In this document: positions 1 through 9,370 of the stretch, piece by piece | How positions within the stretch are numbered: position 1 is the stretch's first letter | Layout of the letters: each line of letters opens with the position of its first letter | From: Thermoflexia bacterium | Lineage (GTDB): Bacteria; Chloroflexota; Anaerolineae; B4-G1; DUEL01 | Direction of reading: 5' to 3' | NCBI GenBank assembly: GCA_011192125.1 | Contig: DUEL01000022.1 | Span: forward strand, 1 to 39,915 | DNA: 39,915 bases | The notes under the pieces: generated by a model | What the model was told of the DNA's origin: nothing | What the model saw: the letters and a program-made list of their open reading frames with translations, nothing else | Database searches by the model: none | Position numbers and translations under genes: made by a program

Positions 1-1
1 C

Positions 2-823
2 CCGCCGGCCGAGGAGGTCCCCGCCGCCGAGGCTCCCGAATGGCTGGAGGCAGCTCCACCGTCCGGCGAGGAAGCGGAGCCGGCCGAAGCCCCGGCCGAG
101 CCGACCAGCCCGGAGATCCCCGACTGGTTGGCGGAGGCAGCCTTCCCGGAGGAGGCTCCCGCAGCCGAGCCCGAGGTCCCGGAGGTACCTCGTGGCCCCG
201 CTGCGGAGGAGGAAGAGGCGTTCGGCTGGACCGGTTTCGAAATGGACGAAGAAACCCCATCTGTCCCGGAGGCTCCGACCCCTTCAGAGGAGGGATTTGG
301 CTGGACAGAGTTTGAGGCCGCTGCAGTGAGCGAAGCCGCTCCGACCGAACCCACCGTTGAGGCGCCGCCTCCGGAAGAGGCTGTGCCGGAAGCCCCAACC
401 GCACCGGCCGCCGAGGAGATCGAAGAGGTCGTAGAGATCGAGAAAATCGAGGAGATTGAGGAAGGCCTGCCAGAGATAACCCCGGAGCCGGTGCCCGAGG
501 AAGCAGAGGCTCCCCCTCCAGCCCCGGCCGACCTGGAAACGTTACAGGAGCACCTGCGAACCCACCCGCGCGACCACGAGGCCCGGCTGACGCTGGCGCG
601 GGCGATGTGGCAGGTGGGCCGCTACGCGGAGTCCCTGGAGGCGTATTCCCGTCTCCTGCGGGCCAACAAACTGGTCGACGAGGTGCTGGCCGACCTGGAG
701 GGATACGTCGAAGAACGTCGTGACGATGCCAGCCTGCTTCGGACCCTGGGGGATGCCTACATGCGGGCCGACCGGCTGGCAGAAGCCCTGGAGGTCTACC
801 GCGAAGCGCTGAAGAACCTGTAA
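2..823 (+). CDS. Acidic PxWL-repeat protein with C-terminal TPR (5'-truncated)
   Basis: The reading frame is open from the window edge, so the start lies upstream. The visible part has two regions. The first, about 165 residues, is very rich in Glu, Pro and Ala, with spaced hydrophobic boxes (PEWLEA, IPDWLAEA, then FGWTGF and FGWTEF), and is probably disordered. The second is a helical C-terminal region of about 95 residues with tetratricopeptide-like periodicity (ARLTLARAMWQVGRYAESLEAY; LLRTLGDAYMRADRLAEALEVY). TPRs normally bind other proteins, and the PxWL boxes look like short linear docking motifs. The same boxes recur in the zinc-ribbon protein at 22.3-24.5 kb. The gene ends just before a strong intrinsic terminator. 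I cannot assign a function; a scaffold or adaptor role is inference. Confidence 0.8.
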   Translation, partial: PPAEEVPAAEAPEWLEAAPPSGEEAEPAEAPAEPTSPEIPDWLAEAAFPEEAPAAEPEVPEVPRGPAAEEEEAFGWTGFEMDEETPSVPEAPTPSEEGFGWTEFEAAAVSEAAPTEPTVEAPPPEEAVPEAPTAPAAEEIEEVVEIEKIEEIEEGLPEITPEPVPEEAEAPPPAPADLETLQEHLRTHPRDHEARLTLARAMWQVGRYAESLEAYSRLLRANKLVDEVLADLEGYVEERRDDASLLRTLGDAYMRADRLAEALEVYREALKNL

Positions 824-849
824 CCTGTGTCGAAACCCTACGTCGCCGA

Positions 850-879
850 CGGGCGGGGATCGCCCCGCCCGTTTCTTCT
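850..879 (+). terminator. Rho-independent terminator after the TPR protein
   Basis: A perfect 9-bp GC-rich stem (850-858 with 863-871) encloses an ATCG loop and is followed by TTTCTTCT. It lies 27 nt past the stop codon and separates this gene from ndk. Confidence 0.85.
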
Positions 880-917
880 GCAACGTTGCGAGACTCTTAC
901 ACCGACAGGAGGGAAAC

Positions 918-1367
918 GTGGAACAAACGCTGGTCATCATCAAACCGGATGCCGTCCAGCGGGGGCTGATCGGTGAGATCATCCACCGCTTTGAACGTCG
1001 AGGCCTTCGCATCGCCGCGATGAAGATGATCCAGATCTCCCCCGAACTGGCAGAACGGCACTACGCCGTCCACAAGGGCAAGCCTTTCTATGAAGGCCTT
1101 ATCCGTTACATCACCTCTAGCCCCGTCGTGGTGATGGTTCTGGAGGGGAACCGCGCCATCGAGATCGTGCGCAACACGATGGGCGCAACCGATCCGGCGA
1201 AGGCGACGCCGGGCACCATCCGTGCCGACCTGGGGATGGACATCGGCCGGAACCTGGTCCACGGGTCGGACAGCCCGGAGACGGCCGCCTTCGAGATCCC
1301 CTTGTTTTTCTCCGAGGAGGAAATCCTCTCCTACAGCCGTGAAGTCGACTCCTGGATCTATGAATGA
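918..1367 (+). CDS. ndk: Nucleoside diphosphate kinase
   Basis: This is a cytosolic enzyme that transfers the gamma-phosphate of ATP to other nucleoside diphosphates through a phosphohistidine. The 149-residue length is typical for the family. The N-terminus EQTLVIIKPDAVQRGL and the active-site box NLVHGSDS, with His115 as the phosphorylated residue, are both intact. The start is GTG at 918, preceded by an AGGAGGG ribosome binding site. The stop codon overlaps the start of the sirtuin gene by 8 nt, so the two are probably translationally coupled. Identification is secure. Confidence 0.97.
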   Translation: MEQTLVIIKPDAVQRGLIGEIIHRFERRGLRIAAMKMIQISPELAERHYAVHKGKPFYEGLIRYITSSPVVVMVLEGNRAIEIVRNTMGATDPAKATPGTIRADLGMDIGRNLVHGSDSPETAAFEIPLFFSEEEILSYSREVDSWIYE

Positions 1368-2085
1368 TCGAATAGCGGATCTTCCCCACCGGTCCGTGGT
1401 TGTCCTAACCGGTGCGGGAATCTCCGCAGAGAGCGGCGTTCCTACATTCCGTGGGCCGGAAGGACTGTGGAGGTCCTTCCGGCCCACAGATCTGGCGACG
1501 CCGGAGGCCTTCCGACGCGACCCGGCGCTGGTGTGGGAATGGTATGACTGGCGGCGCCAGCGGATCGCTGCCTGTCAGCCCAACCCCGCCCACCGGGTGC
1601 TGGCGGAGATGGAGGCCGTCATACCGGACTTCACTCTCATCACTCAGAACGTGGATGGGCTCCACCAAGCCGCAGGCAGCCGCAACGTGTTGGAACTCCA
1701 CGGCAACATCTGGCAGGTCCGCTGCACGACCTGCAGATGGAGCGGCGAGGATCGACGCGTGCCGTTGCCGGAGATCCCCCCTCGCTGTCGGTGCGGCGGG
1801 CTCCTGCGACCCGACGTCGTCTGGTTCGGCGAATCACTTCCTCCCCACATCCTCGAAGCCGCCTGGGAGGCCACTAGCCGTTGCCAGGTGATGCTGGTGA
1901 TCGGCACCTCCGCCGTGGTCCAGCCCGCGGCGTCCCTCCCCGTCACCGCCAAACGAAACGGCGCTTATTTGATCGAAGTCAACCCCGCCGAAACCCCTCT
2001 CACCCCCCTGGCCGACGAGGTCCTCCGGGGCCCCGCCGGAGAGACGATCCCTCGGTGGTGGATCCGCCACCAACCGCCGAAATAG
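1360..2085 (+). CDS. cobB: NAD-dependent protein deacylase (sirtuin, CobB type)
   Basis: The protein is a 241-residue sirtuin that removes acyl groups from lysines using NAD. The NAD-binding GAGIS motif (residues 19-23), TQNVDGLH (95-102) and catalytic His114 are present. The zinc site is C122xxC125 with C143xC145. A Tyr62-xx-Arg65 pair (YDWR) matches the class III signature known for desuccinylase or demalonylase activity, so a preference for acidic acyl groups is plausible. I chose the ATG at 1360, which overlaps the ndk stop, because an upstream extension in this frame only shadows ndk and the conserved fold begins soon after this Met. The overlap implies one transcript with ndk. Confidence 0.93.
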   Translation: MNDRIADLPHRSVVVLTGAGISAESGVPTFRGPEGLWRSFRPTDLATPEAFRRDPALVWEWYDWRRQRIAACQPNPAHRVLAEMEAVIPDFTLITQNVDGLHQAAGSRNVLELHGNIWQVRCTTCRWSGEDRRVPLPEIPPRCRCGGLLRPDVVWFGESLPPHILEAAWEATSRCQVMLVIGTSAVVQPAASLPVTAKRNGAYLIEVNPAETPLTPLADEVLRGPAGETIPRWWIRHQPPK

Positions 2086-2119
2086 CGTATCCCCAACGCC
2101 CATTCGGTGTTATCCCTTT

Positions 2120-2137
2120 GTGGTGGTGAGCCACCAC
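2120..2137 (+). other. Small hairpin between the sirtuin and degV genes
   Basis: GTGGTGG (2120-2126) pairs with CCACCAC (2131-2137) around a TGAG loop. There is no T tract, so it is a weak terminator candidate or an mRNA end structure. Confidence 0.35.
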
Positions 2138-2179
2138 GCGCGACTACACGTGCCCCAACCCAAAAGACAGGAGGTGCGG

Positions 2180-3040
2180 ATGGGCAACCAGAAGATCGCC
2201 GTCGTCACGGACAGCACAGCCTACCTACCGCCGGACGTGCAGGAACGGCTCGATATCCCGGTGATCCCCCTGAACCTCGTCTGGGGAGAGGAAGTGCTTA
2301 AGGACGGAGAGGATATTATCCCGACTGCGTTCTACCAGCGCCTGCAGGCCGCCTCGACGATGCCCACGACCTCTCAACCCTCCGCTGGCGAGTTCGTCGA
2401 TTTCTTCCGTCGCGTCGCGGAGGAGAAGAACACAGATACCATCCTCGGCTTCTTTATCTCCTCCGAACTGAGTGGGACGGTCGCCTCGGCAGAAGCGGCA
2501 AAGAATCTCCTAGATGACCTCAACATCGTCGTGGTAGACTCCCGGTCCACCTCGATGGGGCTTGGCTTTCAGGCGATGGCCGCCGCCGAAGTGATCCACG
2601 CTGGAGGTTCCATTGAGGAAGCCGTGCAGGCTGCCGAGACCATTCGCTACCGACTGCACGTCCTCTTCGTCGTGGACACACTGGAGTTCCTCCATCGAGG
2701 AGGACGCATTGGCGGCGCGCAGCGGTTCCTTGGAACCGCGTTGAAAATCAAACCGATCCTGGAACTGGAAAACGGCAGGATCGAGTCTGTAGAACAGGTC
2801 CGGACGAAAAAGAAAGCCGTGGCAAGGCTGGTTCAGATCGCCCAGGAGCGGGCAGGAGCCCATCCTGTACCACGAGCGGCGGTAGTACACGCCAACGCAG
2901 TCGAGGACTGCCGCCGACTTCAGGAACAGGTTCAAGAGGCCCTGTCCCCCCAGGAGATCTATATGACTGAGGTCAGCCCGGTCATCGGCACACACACCGG
3001 GCCGGGGACGTTGGGGGTGGCTTTCTACACCACCCCATAG
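2180..3040 (+). CDS. DegV family fatty-acid-binding protein
   Basis: The 286-residue protein opens with KIAVVTDSTAYLPPD and carries the FISSELSGT box, both typical of DegV proteins. Members bind a fatty acid between two alpha/beta domains. In Firmicutes the FakB members present fatty acids to the kinase FakA, but no FakA-like gene is in this window, so the partner is unknown. The start at 2180 is chosen because AGGAGG lies at 2169-2174 with good spacing, while the upstream in-frame ATG has no such site. A strong hairpin follows the gene at 3098-3132. Confidence 0.92.
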   Translation: MGNQKIAVVTDSTAYLPPDVQERLDIPVIPLNLVWGEEVLKDGEDIIPTAFYQRLQAASTMPTTSQPSAGEFVDFFRRVAEEKNTDTILGFFISSELSGTVASAEAAKNLLDDLNIVVVDSRSTSMGLGFQAMAAAEVIHAGGSIEEAVQAAETIRYRLHVLFVVDTLEFLHRGGRIGGAQRFLGTALKIKPILELENGRIESVEQVRTKKKAVARLVQIAQERAGAHPVPRAAVVHANAVEDCRRLQEQVQEALSPQEIYMTEVSPVIGTHTGPGTLGVAFYTTP

Positions 3041-3067
3041 GGGCCTGGACTGCCGCTGGGCTGTCCT

Positions 3068-3090
3068 GGCAGGCGTGGACAACGCCTGCC
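3068..3090 (+). other. Hairpin downstream of degV
   Basis: GGCAGGCGT (3068-3076) pairs perfectly with 3082-3090 around a 5-nt loop. It precedes the stronger hairpin at 3098 and may assist termination. Confidence 0.4.
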
Positions 3091-3097
3091 CCATCCA

Positions 3098-3135
3098 GGG
3101 GAGAGCGAACTGTGGGGGAAATCGCTCTCCCCTTT
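3098..3135 (+). terminator. Probable terminator after degV
   Basis: An 11-bp perfect stem (3098-3108 with 3122-3132) encloses a 13-nt loop and is followed by a short TTT. It sits between degV and the promoter of the penicillin-binding protein gene. Confidence 0.6.
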
Positions 3136-3139
3136 CCAC

Positions 3140-3167
3140 TTGTCAATTTCCTCGTTTCTGCTACTAT
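3140..3167 (+). promoter_or_regulatory. Sigma-70-type promoter for the PBP gene
   Basis: TTGTCA (3140-3145), a 16-nt spacer ending in TG plus one base (extended -10), and TACTAT (3162-3167). The predicted start near 3174 leaves a leader of about 30 nt before the TTG start codon. Confidence 0.6.
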
Positions 3168-3204
3168 TCCACTGTCAAACCTATCGCACCGCAAGGAGGT
3201 CGCT

Positions 3205-6200
3205 TTGACGCCGATCCGGACTATCCGTCTGGTCATTCTGCAACGTCGGGAGCGAGAACGGGCCCGGAACCGTTCCGGTCCGCGCCGGCTGCTACAAATC
3301 ACAGGCTTTGCCCTGTTCCTCGTTTTCCTCGCTGGCTTTTTCACCTTCTCCGGGATCGTCGGCGGGATCGCCGGCGTCTACGCGTACGTAGCCAAAGACC
3401 TGCCGGAGCCTGAGCAGATCGAGACCGTCGAGGAAGACTTTGAGACCACCCGCATCTACGACCGAACGGGCAAGGTCCTCCTCTGGGAGATCATCGATCC
3501 CCACGCCGGGGACCGCGTGTGGGTCCCCCTGGACCAGATTCCCGAGCACCTGATCTGCGCCACTGTCGCCATCGAGGATCGGACCTTCTGGGAGAACCCC
3601 GGCATCAATCCCCGGGGGATCGCCCGCGCCTTCGTCGCCAACCTGCGGGGAGAGCAGATCCAGGGCGGTTCATCGATCACCCAGCAGTTGATCAAGAACG
3701 TCCTCATCCCCCCCGAGGAGCGCGTCGTCAGCCCCGAGGGGCCCACAATGCGCGACTATGCCCGTAAGATCAAAGAGGTCATCCTAGCTCTGGAGGTCAC
3801 CCGACGATATAGTAAGGAAAAAATCCTAGAGTGGTACTTGAACACCAACTTCTACGGCAACCTGGCCTACGGGATCGAGGCAGCCTCCCAGGTGTACTTT
3901 GGGAAGTCAGCCAGCGAACTGACCCTGGCCGAGGCAGCTACCCTGGCGGCGATCCCTCAATACCCTCAGCTGAACCCTTTTGACAACCCGGAAGCGGCGC
4001 GGGAGAGGCAACACCTGGTGCTGGACCAGATGGTCCGACAGGGCTGTATCACGCCGGAGGAGGCGGAAGCAGCCAAACGTGAGCCCTGGCACCTGGCCTC
4101 CCCCACCGAACAGTTCGACCTGAAGGCCCCCCACTTCTCCGTCTACGTGCGCAATCAGTTGGAGGAGATGTTTGGGCCAGACCTTGTCTACCGGGGCGGC
4201 CTGCGGGTTTACACCACACTGGACTACGACCTGCAGCAGCAGGCGGAATGCGTAGCCCGGGCGCACATCCGCCGCCTCTCCGGAGAGGACGAGCAGACGG
4301 TGATCGAGCAGGCCATCGCCGAGGGATGTGAGGCCGCTCAATACCTCCCTCCCCTGCGGGCCAGCGACGTGGGGAAGGACCACCACGTCACCAATGCCGC
4401 GGTCGTGGTGATGCGGCCCGGCACCGGCGAGATCCTGGCGATGGTCGGCAGCCTGAACTATTGGGACGAGAACATCGATGGTCGGTTCAACGTCGCCCTG
4501 GCGCTGCGCCAGCCCGGCTCCGCCTTCAAACCCTTCACCTACGTCACCCTCCTCTCCCAGGGGTACAACGCCGCCCACCTCTTCTGGGACGTGCGCACCG
4601 CCTTCCAGCAGCCGGGGAAGCCCCCCTACGTCCCGGAGAACTACGACCGCAAGTACCACGGCCCCCAGCGACTTCGTCTAGCGCTCGCTCGCTCGTACAA
4701 CATCCCCGCCGTCGCCGCCCTCAAACTGGCGGGGGTCGACAACGTGATCCGCACCGCTCACAAGATGGGCATCAATTCTCTGGACCGAGGGCTGGAATAC
4801 TACGGCCTCAGCCTGACCCTGGGTGGCGGCGAGGTCCGACTCCTGGACATGGTCTACGCCTACAGCGTCTTCGCCAACTACGGTGCAATGGTCGGTAAAC
4901 CCATCCCCCCAGAGCGGATCCGCCCTGGTTACCGAGAACTGGACCCGGTGGCCATCCTGCGAGTGGAGGACCGAAACGGCAACGTCCTGTACGAGTACAC
5001 CGAGCCACAACGAAAGGAAATCCTCAGCCCCCAGTTGGCCTACCTGATGATCAGCATCCTCTCCGACCGAGAGGCCCGCTGGGCAGCGTTCGGGCACCCC
5101 AACCCTTTGGAACTCTCCAACGACCGCCCGGCTGCCGCCAAGACCGGCTCGACCAATGATTGGCGAGACGCCTGGACCATCGGCTTTACCCCTCAACTGG
5201 TCACCGGCGTGTGGGTGGGCAACAGCGACAACTCGGAGATGGACAACGTCCCGGGCTCCAAGGGGGCCGCGCCGATCTGGCACGCGGTGATGGAATACGC
5301 CCTCCGCGACGAAGAGATCCAGCCTTTCGTGCGGCCCGATGGACTGGTGGAGCGTCAGGTGTGCGCCCTCTCTGGCAAACTGCCCACCGAGCACTGTCCT
5401 GTGGTGACAGAACTCTTCATCCCCGGCACCGAGCCGACGGAGCGGTGTAACATCCACCAGGTCTTCCGGGTCAACCGAGAGACAGGGCGGCTCTGCACCG
5501 TCTTCACCCCGCCGGAACTCTGCGAGGAGCGCGTGTACGAGGTTTATCCACCGGAAGCCCAGGACTGGCTAGCCAGTCTCCCGGAGGATCAGCGACCGCC
5601 AACGCCGCCCACCGAGTACGACACCATCTACGGCCCCGCTCCCACCGACGCCGAGGTCGCCATCACCCATCCCAGCCCCTACTCCTACATCAGCGGTGGG
5701 GTCATCACAATCACGGGTAACGCCCGTGGAGGCGATTTCGCCTTCTACCGGCTGGCCTTCGGCGAAGGGCTCAACCCCACCGAGTGGATACAGATCGGGC
5801 CGGATCACTACAATCAGGTAGACAACAACATCCTGGAATTCTGGAACGTGACCGGGTTGGACGGGCTCTACAGCCTCCAGTTGACGGTGGTGGACCACAG
5901 CCAGGCGATCCGGCAGGCGACCATCCAGGTCACGGTGGACAACATCTCCCCGACGATCCGCCTGACGTATCCTCCGGACGGCAAGGTGTACACCTACGGC
6001 AAGGATGAGTGGGTCAACATCAACGCCGACGTATCCGACAACTACGCCATCGACCGGGTAGAATTCTACCGCAACGACGAGGAGACCCCCTTCGCCGTGC
6101 GCACCGTGGCACCCTACAACATCAACTGGTTTATCACCGAACTGGGAAAGCAGCGGTTCCGCGCCGTGGTCTACGACGCGGCCGGGAACCGAGCGGAGTC

Positions 6201-6243
6201 CGAGGTCGTCACCATCGAGGTGCGGCAAGAAGAGGAGCCCTAG
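3205..6243 (+). CDS. Class A penicillin-binding protein with C-terminal Ig-like modules
   Basis: This is a bifunctional peptidoglycan synthase of 1012 residues. In order it has a basic cytoplasmic N-terminus, one membrane helix (about 31-58), a GT51 glycosyltransferase domain with catalytic Glu124 in AIEDRTFW and the GGSSITQQL box, and a transpeptidase domain with SxxK at Ser439 (PGSAFKP), SYN at Ser497 and KTG at Lys646. The last 190 or so residues form two beta-sandwich modules rich in D-N-Y-A patterns, resembling bacterial Ig-like domains, probably outside the membrane. The start is TTG at 3205, chosen because AGGAGG lies 5 nt upstream; an upstream in-frame ATG would precede the promoter. 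The short gap to the next gene suggests a two-gene transcript. Confidence 0.95.
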   Translation: MTPIRTIRLVILQRRERERARNRSGPRRLLQITGFALFLVFLAGFFTFSGIVGGIAGVYAYVAKDLPEPEQIETVEEDFETTRIYDRTGKVLLWEIIDPHAGDRVWVPLDQIPEHLICATVAIEDRTFWENPGINPRGIARAFVANLRGEQIQGGSSITQQLIKNVLIPPEERVVSPEGPTMRDYARKIKEVILALEVTRRYSKEKILEWYLNTNFYGNLAYGIEAASQVYFGKSASELTLAEAATLAAIPQYPQLNPFDNPEAARERQHLVLDQMVRQGCITPEEAEAAKREPWHLASPTEQFDLKAPHFSVYVRNQLEEMFGPDLVYRGGLRVYTTLDYDLQQQAECVARAHIRRLSGEDEQTVIEQAIAEGCEAAQYLPPLRASDVGKDHHVTNAAVVVMRPGTGEILAMVGSLNYWDENIDGRFNVALALRQPGSAFKPFTYVTLLSQGYNAAHLFWDVRTAFQQPGKPPYVPENYDRKYHGPQRLRLALARSYNIPAVAALKLAGVDNVIRTAHKMGINSLDRGLEYYGLSLTLGGGEVRLLDMVYAYSVFANYGAMVGKPIPPERIRPGYRELDPVAILRVEDRNGNVLYEYTEPQRKEILSPQLAYLMISILSDREARWAAFGHPNPLELSNDRPAAAKTGSTNDWRDAWTIGFTPQLVTGVWVGNSDNSEMDNVPGSKGAAPIWHAVMEYALRDEEIQPFVRPDGLVERQVCALSGKLPTEHCPVVTELFIPGTEPTERCNIHQVFRVNRETGRLCTVFTPPELCEERVYEVYPPEAQDWLASLPEDQRPPTPPTEYDTIYGPAPTDAEVAITHPSPYSYISGGVITITGNARGGDFAFYRLAFGEGLNPTEWIQIGPDHYNQVDNNILEFWNVTGLDGLYSLQLTVVDHSQAIRQATIQVTVDNISPTIRLTYPPDGKVYTYGKDEWVNINADVSDNYAIDRVEFYRNDEETPFAVRTVAPYNINWFITELGKQRFRAVVYDAAGNRAESEVVTIEVRQEEEP

Positions 6244-6247
6244 CAAG

Positions 6248-6952
6248 GTGAACGAAGGTCATCTCAAGCCGCCCTCTCTCTACTACACATCCCACCCCGG
6301 CAACGGCCCGCCGGCCGTGCTCATCCACGGCGCATCCACCTACGCCCTCGACCTGCCGGGGCATGGTCGATCGGAAGGCGCGGGCCAGGAGAGCATCGAG
6401 GCCTACGCGGCCGATGTGGTAGCGTTTCTGGACGAACTTGCGATCGAACGGGCGGTGCTGATCGGCCACTCGATGGGCGGAGCCATCGCCCAGATGATCG
6501 CCCTCTCGCATCCCGATCGGGTCGACCGGCTGGTTCTCCTGGCAACAGCAGCCCGCCTCCGTGTCGCTCCAGCCATCCTGGAGGGGATACGGACCAACTT
6601 CGAAGAGACGGTCCGTCTCATCTCCCAATGGGCGTGGGGGCCGGGGGCAGACCCGCTGTGGGTCGAACGAGGACGCGAGATGATGGAAGCGTGCGGCCCC
6701 CAGGTCCTGTACGGAGATTTCCTCGCCTGCGACCGGTTCGACATCCGCGACCAAGTCGCGGCGATCGCCTGCCCCACCCTCGTCCTCGTCGGCTCCGAGG
6801 ACCGGATGACACCCCCTCGCTTCGGCCGATGGCTAGCCGAGCAGATCCCTCAGGGAGAGTTCGCCCTCATCGACGGGGCTGGGCATATGCTGGCCCTGGA
6901 ACGACCCCAGGCGGTCGTGAACCGCGTGGCGGCCTTCCTCGCTCAGGCCTGA
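6248..6952 (+). CDS. Alpha/beta hydrolase with an apparent internal core deletion
   Basis: The 234-residue protein has the nucleophile elbow GHSMGG (Ser75), an acid in GSEDRMTP (Asp184) and His212 in GAGHML, a complete catalytic triad. The N-terminal part is odd. In this family a stretch of about 20-25 residues normally separates the oxyanion-hole HG motif from the D-x-P-G-H-G motif, covering one helix and one strand. Here VLIHGAS runs straight into TYALDLPGHG. The frame is kept. The product could be an active minimal variant, an unfolded remnant, or an assembly error. The start is GTG at 6248, 4 nt after the PBP stop codon. Substrate is unknown. Confidence 0.85.
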   Translation: MNEGHLKPPSLYYTSHPGNGPPAVLIHGASTYALDLPGHGRSEGAGQESIEAYAADVVAFLDELAIERAVLIGHSMGGAIAQMIALSHPDRVDRLVLLATAARLRVAPAILEGIRTNFEETVRLISQWAWGPGADPLWVERGREMMEACGPQVLYGDFLACDRFDIRDQVAAIACPTLVLVGSEDRMTPPRFGRWLAEQIPQGEFALIDGAGHMLALERPQAVVNRVAAFLAQA

Positions 6953-6973
6953 GCGGGGTCCCCGACTGTCCCT

Positions 6974-8302
6974 CTATCTCGCCGTCTGCGCGAAGAGATT
7001 GAGGAACTCCTCGTTGTCCTGCGTATTGCGCATCAGCCGCAGTAATTCCTGCATCGCCTGGGGTAGATCGTAGCCTGCGGAGAGGGAGTCGAGGAACCGC
7101 TGCCGCATCAACCACACCTTCTGCAGCGTCTCCGGGTCCAGGAGCAGTTCCTCTCGCCGCGTCCCCGACCGCTCGATGTCGAAGGCCGGGAAGATGCGGC
7201 GCTCCTGGAGGCGGCGGCTGAGGTGCAGCTCCATGTTGCCGGTCCCCTTGAACTCCTCGTAGATCACATCGTCCATCCGGCTGCCGGTGTCGATCAGGCA
7301 GGTGGCGATGATGGTCAGGCTGCCTCCCTCTTCGATGTTGCGGGCCGCGCCGAAGAAGTTCTTCGGCGGATAGAGGGCTGCCGGGTCCAAACCACCCGAG
7401 AGCGTCCGTCCGCTGGGTTGAACCACCAGATTGTACGCCCGAGCCAGGCGGGTGATGCTATCCAAGAGGATGACCACGTCCCGCCCGCACTCGACCAGCC
7501 GCTTGGCCCGCTCCAGGGCCATCTCCGCCACCTTCGTCTGGTGATACACCGGTTCGTCGAAGGTGGAACTGATCACCTCCGCCTCCACCGAGCGGTCCAT
7601 GTCGGTCACCTCCTCCGGCCGCTCGCCGATGAGGACGACCATGAGATGGACCTCTGGGTGGTTGGCCGTGATCCCGTTAGCGATCTGCTTGAGGACCGTG
7701 GTCTTACCCGCCTTCGGCGGGGAGACGATCAGCCCTCTCTGCCCTTTGCCGATCGGGGCGATCAGGCTGAGGAGCCGGGTGGTCAAGATATGAGGCTTCG
7801 TCTCGATGACCAAGCGCTCGTCGGGGAAGATCGGGGTGAGGCGCTCGAAACGGGGGCGCTTCTTGGCCTGTTCGGGGTCCATCCCGTTGACCGCCTCGAC
7901 GCGCAGGAGGCCGAAGTACCGCTCGTTCTCCTTGGGAGGGCGGACCTGTCCCACGACCATATCCCCGCTCCGGAGGCCGAAGCGGCGGATCTGGGATTGG
8001 GACACGTAGATGTCCTCTGGCCCAGGCAGATAGTTCCGCGTGCGGAGGAACCCCATATTGTCGTCTACGATGTCCAGCACGCCGCCACCGAAGATGAGCC
8101 CCTCCCGTTCGGCTTTGGCCTGGAGGAGACGGAGGATGAGGTCCTCTTTCTTCAGACGGCTGTAGCCGGAGACCTCCATCTCCTTGGCCAGTTCCCGGAG
8201 TTCGGTCAGGGTCTTCGCCTCCAGGTCGGCCATATCCAGATCGATCGTTTGCACGCTTTTCTCCTTCTCCTGCTCTACAGTTTCGGTACCCTCTGTTGCC
8301 AT
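6974..8302 (-). CDS. rho: Transcription termination factor Rho
   Basis: Rho is a hexameric RNA helicase that terminates transcription. The 442-residue protein has an acidic N-terminus, the Rho N-terminal helical domain (about 26-62), the cold-shock-like RNA-binding domain with [18 protein letters not shown], and the ATPase domain with Walker A (SPPKAGKT, 194-201) and Walker B ([16 protein letters not shown]). All hallmark motifs are intact and no insertion is seen. It is the last gene of the rpsB-to-rho run, 11 nt after fbp, and converges with the hydrolase gene with 21 nt between the two stop codons. Confidence 0.97.
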   Translation of the reverse strand: MATEGTETVEQEKEKSVQTIDLDMADLEAKTLTELRELAKEMEVSGYSRLKKEDLILRLLQAKAEREGLIFGGGVLDIVDDNMGFLRTRNYLPGPEDIYVSQSQIRRFGLRSGDMVVGQVRPPKENERYFGLLRVEAVNGMDPEQAKKRPRFERLTPIFPDERLVIETKPHILTTRLLSLIAPIGKGQRGLIVSPPKAGKTTVLKQIANGITANHPEVHLMVVLIGERPEEVTDMDRSVEAEVISSTFDEPVYHQTKVAEMALERAKRLVECGRDVVILLDSITRLARAYNLVVQPSGRTLSGGLDPAALYPPKNFFGAARNIEEGGSLTIIATCLIDTGSRMDDVIYEEFKGTGNMELHLSRRLQERRIFPAFDIERSGTRREELLLDPETLQKVWLMRQRFLDSLSAGYDLPQAMQELLRLMRNTQDNEEFLNLFAQTAR

Positions 8303-8313
8303 CTCTCCTGCCT

Positions 8314-9342
8314 CTACGACGCTGGTTGATCGTACTGCGCGATGAACATTTCTGCCCGCTCCACCAGGTCCCGGTTACCGATGAACAACGGTGTGCGCTG
8401 GTGGAGGGTGGTCGGCGTGATATCCAGAATGGGGCGTGTGCCATCCGAGGCGTACCCCCCCGCATGCTCGACGATGAAGGCCAGCGGGATCGCCTCGTAG
8501 AGAAGGCGGAGCTTGCCGCGGGGCTTGCTAGGATCCTTTCGATCGGCAGGATAATAGAAGATGCCACCCGCCAGCAAGTTCCGATGGAAGTCAGCCACCA
8601 GGGAGCCGATATATCGGGAGGAGAGAGGCTTCCGTGGGGACTCCTCATCCAGTCCCTGGAGCCAACGTGTGAACCGCCGCACCCCTTCGGTCCAGTACGG
8701 CTCGTTGCCGTGATTGACACTGTAGTACTTGGGCTTTTCCGGCAGGCGAATGTTGGGATGTGAGAGCAGAAACTCACCCACCTCCGGATCGAGAGTGAAG
8801 CCGTGGACGCCGTTGCCGGTTGTGTAAACCATCATGGTGCTCGAGCCGTAGATCACGTAGCCAGCAGCGACCAGGTTCCGCCCCGGCTGCAGGCAATCCG
8901 CCACCGTGCCGGGTCCTTCTTTCGAGCGCCGCCGATAAATCCCGAAAATCGTACCGATGCTGACGTTGACATCGATGTTGGAGGAGCCGTCCAAGGGGTC
9001 AAACACCAGCACATACCGGCCGACTGGATACCCCTCAGGGACACAGACGACGCCCTCCTCCTCCTCAGAGGCCATGATAGCGACACGGCCGGTGTAGGAA
9101 TTGATGCGGATCAGCGTCTCGTTAGCGAAGACGTCCAGTTTCATCTGGGCTTCGCCCTGGACGTTCTCCCCTCCTGCCAATCCCAAGATCTCCGCCAGAC
9201 CCGCTCGCCGGGTCTCTCGGGCGATGATCTTGGCCGCCAGCGCGATGTCATATAATAGGCTAGTAAAGACCCCAGTGGCTTCCGGGTGGGCTCGTTCTTG
9301 CTCCAGGATGTGTCGCTCGATCGTGATGACTTCCTTGTTCAT
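8314..9342 (-). CDS. fbp: Class I fructose-1,6-bisphosphatase
   Basis: The enzyme hydrolyses fructose 1,6-bisphosphate to fructose 6-phosphate, the committed step of gluconeogenesis. The 342-residue length matches class I. The metal and substrate motif [24 protein letters not shown] is intact, as are YSVNHGNE and the [20 protein letters not shown] segment. The start is ATG at 9342, behind a purine-rich GAGAGAGGG site. It lies between the CBS protein gene and rho, in the same direction with short gaps, and is probably co-transcribed with both. Confidence 0.96.
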   Translation of the reverse strand: MNKEVITIERHILEQERAHPEATGVFTSLLYDIALAAKIIARETRRAGLAEILGLAGGENVQGEAQMKLDVFANETLIRINSYTGRVAIMASEEEEGVVCVPEGYPVGRYVLVFDPLDGSSNIDVNVSIGTIFGIYRRRSKEGPGTVADCLQPGRNLVAAGYVIYGSSTMMVYTTGNGVHGFTLDPEVGEFLLSHPNIRLPEKPKYYSVNHGNEPYWTEGVRRFTRWLQGLDEESPRKPLSSRYIGSLVADFHRNLLAGGIFYYPADRKDPSKPRGKLRLLYEAIPLAFIVEHAGGYASDGTRPILDITPTTLHQRTPLFIGNRDLVERAEMFIAQYDQPAS

Positions 9343-9370
9343 CTAGCCCTCTCTCGCTACTATGACAGTC

